Shown here: positions 59,189-64,000 of the stretch, in pieces | Layout: each line of letters opens with the position of its first letter | How positions within the stretch are numbered: position 1 is the first letter of the stretch | Origin: Pterois miles | Lineage: Eukaryota > Chordata > Actinopteri > Perciformes > Scorpaenidae | NCBI GenBank assembly: GCA_947000775.1 | Contig: CAMQGK010000058.1 | Span: 3,726,001 to 3,790,000, forward strand | DNA length: 64,000 nt | Direction of reading: 5' to 3' | Translations under genes and position numbers: made by a program | The notes under the pieces: model-generated | The model's database searches: none | Told to the model about the DNA's origin: nothing | What the model saw: the letters and a program-made list of their open reading frames with translations, nothing else

Positions 59189-60245
59189 AATTTCAGAAAA
59201 AAATGTAATACAAAGAATAATTGTCTAAATGTAAGTGATCAACTGGGGAAGTTTTATGGTTTCTATTAGTGTTTTTTTTACTCTTATTTACCTGTAATGT
59301 CTTCAAAATCTGTCTGTAATTTTATAATCCATATCTTTAAAGGTCCCTTTCCTCAAAACTATTTTTTTTGCTGAGACTCTTAACCAGAAACCTCCACTTC
59401 AGTAGTCCTCACACATAGTTTATCTGTGTTGAAATAGTAGAGTGAGTTTCTAATTTTCTTTCTTACATGGAAAGTCTCGCAATATTTGCTGCAGCGCGTC
59501 ATTGTGTGCATGGTAGCGCACCCCCCATATTCAGCAGTTAGATATATGTAACGCAACCTCTCTCATCATAACAACACGTTATAACCAGCTGGCCACAGAA
59601 ATAATGAAAGTGCATGTTATTTAACCATAAGTGGAATAGTACAATGACTGTAGTCGTCTCATTACACAGATAAAACTGATCATTACATAATTTGTCCATA
59701 CTCAAATATTAGCTGGCCCCAGATCTGATGTGGAAACCTGAATAAATAGTTTTAATTTATGAATATGCAAAATGGAAACAATGGAGGTTTTTCTTTGACA
59801 CAGCTGGGGCTCCTTCAGGACAGGTCAAGTAATAAATCAGGACCAACATTTAATACAGTATGTTTGGTATTATGTTCTAGTGCTGCATGTTCATAACATA
59901 TCAGTTAAATTAGCTCAAACCACAAAGCTGCCATGAAAATATAATGTCACATATCATTATATTATTAGTAGGCTACGGACGCCATTTTGTGAAGGCCTAC
60001 TATGTGAGTCATAGTTGGAGCAGTGTTCATGGCACAGTCTATTTACAATGTATGATGAGGGCTCTGAGAGCACATCGGAGAAGTTTGCTCTAAGGGCTTT
60101 CTACCAGAAATCTTCTTAAATTTAGACAACAAGAAACTTGGTTAAGTTTAAGACAAGATCAGAGTTTGAGCTCAAATAAACCCTTGAAATCAAACGTCTC
60201 CGATGTTCGCTCCAAGAGCGTCGACGGTAAAATACATAGAAAGTG

Positions 60246-60488
60246 TTAAAATCTCACATTTTCCATGGTGAAGTCAGTCAGGTCTCTTTGGTCACCCTCT
60301 GGAAGTCTTCGGTCTTTCACACGATGGATGAAATAATCACTTGACTCTGTCGTTTTCAACAAATCGTCGAGTGCAACTTTGGACAAACTTTTCCGGCCGT
60401 TGGATGATTTGTTAATGTTCAAATTCTGCTTCATAAATGATGCGCCTGAGAGAAACCATGGCAACCATGGACGGCATTTTGTACGCAC
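60246..60488 (-). CDS. exon-like open frame in nested unit 1, copy 3 (hypothetical)
   Basis: Identical in translation to the copy 1 frame, with the same GTGAGA after TMEN. Confidence 0.35.
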   Translation of the reverse strand: MRTKCRPWLPWFLSGASFMKQNLNINKSSNGRKSLSKVALDDLLKTTESSDYFIHRVKDRRLPEGDQRDLTDFTMENVRF

Positions 60489-61143
60489 GAGATTTTACAG
60501 TCAGGTCTCACCTCTGTGATGTAAAGTTTCATCCAATCAGCTGCTAAAGGCATGAGATCAAGTCCCCATCTAAGTACTGTATGAAGAAACATGATCGCGT
60601 CCTCAGTCATATTGTTTGATAGATGTTTGGTTCCAGTCTCATGCGCAGCTACTGATGGGGATGACTACAAGTCTTTCTGCGACTCCTCAAACTGATGTTT
60701 GTTCACACTGACTGTTAATATTTAGTATTTATTCCTTTGAGTTTATTAAATACTTGGAGTCATCACACAGCAGCAGGATCGATATGTGCGTCCCCACACT
60801 GTCAGAGAAGCTGTTTTCAGATTTCAGGTTGATTTAGTGACAACATTTAGATCATAGCAGCCGTCCTCAGGATGGGTTCAGCTCCATCACAGCTGTCGGC
60901 CATATTTATTCTAACTAAAAATTAAAATTTCTACTGCATTTCCTCTAGACGGTCAAAATTGCGCCGTCAAGTTTATTATTACACTGAGTTTCTAATTTTG
61001 TTTCTTAAATGGAAAGTCTCGCAATATTTGCTGCAGTGCGTCATTGTGTGCATGATAGCGCACCCCCCATATTCACCATATCAATATATGTAACGTAGCC
61101 TCTCTTATCCTAACAACACGTTATGACCAGTTGGTCACAGAAA

Positions 61144-61297
61144 GACTCGTGGGGACTAGTCAGACTGTAGCGTTCGAACTGATGAAGCCACTTGGATAAG
61201 GGGCGAATCGTCTTCAGAGACAAATCTAAGTCCAGTTGCCTTCGATCCCATTTTTTGCCAGAATGAATATGACCTGGATGAATGAAAACTCCACAGA
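61144..61297 (+). mobile_element. 154-bp insertion with hammerhead-like core, copy 3
   Basis: Identical to the copy 1 insertion, including the ACTCGTGGGG variant, with the same 10-bp direct repeats (61134-61143, 61298-61307). Confidence 0.6.
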
Positions 61298-63152
61298 GTC
61301 ACAGAAATAATGAACGTGTATTTTATTTTACCATAAGTAGAACAGTACAGTGACTGTAGTCGTCTCATAACACAGATGAAACGGATCATTACATAATTTT
61401 TCCATACTGAAATATTAGCTGGTTCCAGATCTGCTGTGGGAACTTGAATAAATTGTTTTAATTTAGAAATATGCAAAATGCCATCGTAAAATGGAAATGA
61501 TGGAGTTCTTTCTTTGACACAGCTGAGGCCTTCATCAGGACAGGTCAGGTAATAAAGCAGGACCCACATTTAATATGTTTGGTGTTATGTTTAGTGCTGC
61601 GTATTCATAACAAATCAGTTAGATTAGCTCAAATCACTAAGTTGCCATGAAGATCTAATGTCACATATCTGCTGGGAATTATTGTATTCAAGTAGGCCTA
61701 CTTCAGAGTTGGATTCATCCATAATAACACTGTGTCCCAGATATCAATTTGTGATATCAATGATTTTATTAGATACATCAAAACAGGATAAAATGATATT
61801 ATCAGTAGGCTAATGACATTTTTTGTTGGCCTATATGAGCCGTGGTTGGAGCAGTATTCATGGCACAGTCTGTTTACAATGTATATGAAGGCTCTGAGAG
61901 CACATGTCACATTTTCCATGGTGGAAGTCAGTCGAGTCTCTTTGGTCAGTCTCTGGAAGTCTTCAGTCATTATCACCGTGGAGGAAATCCTCACTTGAAT
62001 CCGTAATTTTCAACAAATCGTCGAGTGCAACTTGTTGACAACTTTTCTGGCCGTTAGAGGATTTGTTGTGATATTGTCTGGTTGTTTCCAGTCTCATACG
62101 CAGCTACTGATGGGGATGAAACTGATGTTTGTTCAATCTGTCTGTTAATATTTAGTATTTATTCATTTGAGTTTATTAAATGTTTGGAGTAATCACACAG
62201 CAGCAGACTCGATATGTGGGTCTTCACACCGACAGAGGCGCTGTGCGCATTTTACGCACGTGGCACAGCTTCTGAAACTTCATTAATGAGGCCGATTTAA
62301 GTCTCCCGACAGGACAACAGGATCGGTGAGGATCTAATGTACATATCACTCAGTTTTACTTTTTCCACTCAGATTTCAGGTTAATTTGGTAAGATCACGT
62401 GGAACGTAGCAGCTGTCTCCAGGATGAGTCCAGCTCCATCAGAGCTGTCGGGACATTTTAGTCTAACTAAAAATCCAAACAACATTTCCTCTAGAGGGTC
62501 AACATTGTTTTCTTCTGCCCTGTCGAGTTTATTAATGCTGTTCACTGAGTTTTTAATTTTGTTCATTATCGCAACATCAGCAAGAGTGGCGTCATCGTGC
62601 GCATGGAAGCGCACTTTCCATATTCACCATATCAATATCATCAACACATACTCTCTCATCATTAAAAACAACACGTTATGGACAGATGGCCACTGAAATA
62701 ATGAAAGAACATGTTATTTTACTATAAGTTTGACAGTACAATGACTGTCGTCGTCTCATGACACAGATGAAACGGATCATTACGCACAGGCAGGGATTTT
62801 CCTGAAACACTGAAACTGGTAATTAAATTCAGTTGAAATTCAAAAAAGAGAATTAAGTTAAGGAAAAACAAGCAAGCAACTAAAGATTCAATAAAAACGG
62901 AACATTTTTACGGGTGTTTTTATTGCATTTCATTGAATCATGTTTATTTTTCAGTAGATAATCATAGTGACGTAGCAACTTCATGTCTCGACTAAATTAT
63001 AATATCGCAACGCAAACATACAACATTATCGTCACTATGAGATATTATTGCTTCAACAGACATGCAGGTGTCACATTAATAACTTCATCTACTAATGTAA
63101 GGCCCTCAGCCCCTCAGTGCGTGCGCTTTTAAAACTGTCCCTGCTGCTTGCC

Positions 63153-63846
63153 GTCTGTTGATGTTACTGAAGGAAATTTTGGTTGGATAACTATCACAAG
63201 AACTCTTATAAGAGCATTTTGAATCTCTTACAATGACCAGTTTTACTTATTAATTACCGTGTCCATGCAGAGAAAGAAAAGTAATGTCATAATTTCAAAG
63301 AAATTTCAAATGGAGCTGGTGTTAGCTTGACCTCGTTAGCTTAGCAATTGTCTTAGCAAGGTGAAAATGAATCGACAAGAAACGCTTTTAGTACATTTAT
63401 GGTTTTTGAAAATGGCTGGAGTTCCCCTTTATGGCCTCTGGATGTCACTAAAGGACAATGTAACTTTGTAACAAATCAGAAAACTCATCACAGATCTTCC
63501 AGTCCTAAAACAATGGATGATTAATATAGACACGTCAATACTAAACTATGTTTATAATAATACTGTGGCGTTTTATATCATGTGTATTCATTAATGTGTG
63601 CTGTTGCTTCTTAAATAAACTAAACTTGGGGGGGGGAGTAGCTCAGTTTGTAGGGGGTTGGGTTGGGAACGGGGGGGTCACGGGTTAAAATCCCAAAAAG
63701 GAAAAAAAAATGGGGGGAAATTGGTAGGGGGGGGGGGGGGGGTTTTCTTTTGGGGGGCTGGGGGGGGGCCCGGGGAAGGAAAAAAAAAAACAAAAAGGGG
63801 GGGGGGGTTTAAAGAGGAAACCCCCCCTCAAAAATATCTTTTTTTT

Positions 63847-63877
<31 letters not shown>

Positions 63878-63893
63878 GTGTTTTTTTGGGTTT

Positions 63894-63933
<40 letters not shown>

Positions 63934-64000
63934 CCCAAAAAAAAAAAAATTTTTTTCTAAACTTGTATTAATTTAATAAGGATGGATTTGTATACAGTAC
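63153..64000. repeat. tandem segmental duplication, copy 4 (left end only)
   Basis: The first ~480 bp follow the left end of copy 2 almost exactly, including a shared AACAAATCAGAAAAC variant. It is interrupted by a low-quality SINE-like insertion at 63629-63957 and continues past the window. Confidence 0.9.
63629..63957 (+). mobile_element. SINE insertion, sequence badly degraded by homopolymer errors
   Basis: Interrupts copy 4 with CTAAACTTG on both sides, which reads as a 9-bp target-site duplication; copy 2 has this word once (33651). The inside begins 'GTAGCTCAGTTTGTAGGGGG' and still shows TTGGGTTGGGAACGG and GGGTCACGGGTT, matching the SINE at 18657, but most bases have turned into G or A runs. 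The insertion is probably real, its sequence unreliable. Confidence 0.7.

Larger units (their letters stand above)
47852..63152. repeat. tandem segmental duplication, copy 3 (15.30 kb)
   Basis: Same order of content. It has the largest EndoU deletion (the junction near 48451 joins sequence equivalent to 18076 with that at about 19150), the longest TA repeat and the longest minisatellite. Its distal part is nearly identical to that of copy 1. Confidence 0.95.
59438..63152. repeat. nested tandem repeat, copy 3
   Basis: Unit starts at about 59438, 60980 and 62540. Almost identical to the copy 1 version at an offset of about 29,973 bp. Confidence 0.85.

Overview
The window is nuclear DNA from a ray-finned (teleost) fish. 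The evidence is multi-exon vertebrate genes with GT-AG introns, tRNA-headed SINEs with the fish-type tail ending in 'GGGACTAATAAAGG' plus short CTT or CTTAT repeats, L2-like LINE ends, and long CT/CA, TA and GA microsatellites. No bacterial, viral or organellar gene is visible.

Layout. Positions 1 to about 14,300 hold no gene I can support: AT-rich DNA, a 96-bp inverted repeat with a possible Penelope-type sequence, a CT/CA microsatellite, a SINE with an unusual tRNA head, a MITE-like element and a LINE reverse-transcriptase fossil. Positions 14,774-16,249 (minus strand) hold the one complete, clearly functional-looking gene, sub1 (PC4, transcriptional coactivator p15), with four coding exons predicting 125 residues.

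From 17,493 to the end the window is a tandem segmental duplication: copy 1 17,493-33,180, copy 2 33,181-47,851, copy 3 47,852-63,152, and the first ~850 bp of copy 4. Each full copy carries, in order: (a) a plus-strand EndoU-family endoribonuclease relic; (b) a minus-strand zrsr2 relic (U2AF35-related splicing factor) lacking its middle exons; (c) a GA repeat, a possible hAT end and a 1.9-2.6 kb GC-rich minisatellite built from 38-bp half-units that reverses orientation; (d) a minus-strand gene of unknown identity whose three visible exons are open and almost unchanged in all copies; (e) an L2-like LINE 3' end; (f) a chimera in which most of a U1 snRNA is joined to a SINE body; and (g) a nested array of about 1.5-kb units, one of them interrupted by a 154-bp insertion with 10-bp target-site duplications.

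The copies differ by deletions (EndoU exons lost step by step from copy 1 to 3), by repeat length, and by one U1/zrsr2 mosaic stretch in copy 2. Sequence similarity switches along the array: proximal parts of copies 2, 3 and 4 group together, while the distal part of copy 1 matches copy 3 better than copy 2. This suggests amplification in steps of two units, gene conversion, or assembly duplication. Two stretches (53,225-53,280 and 63,627-63,957) look like base-calling or consensus errors, so fine detail in this array should be treated cautiously.

The three recognisable genes all concern RNA or transcription (sub1, EndoU, zrsr2), but EndoU and zrsr2 appear dead here. The best candidate for something undescribed is the SINE family with interchangeable 5' heads, including U1 snRNA, together with the intact unknown gene amplified in the array.
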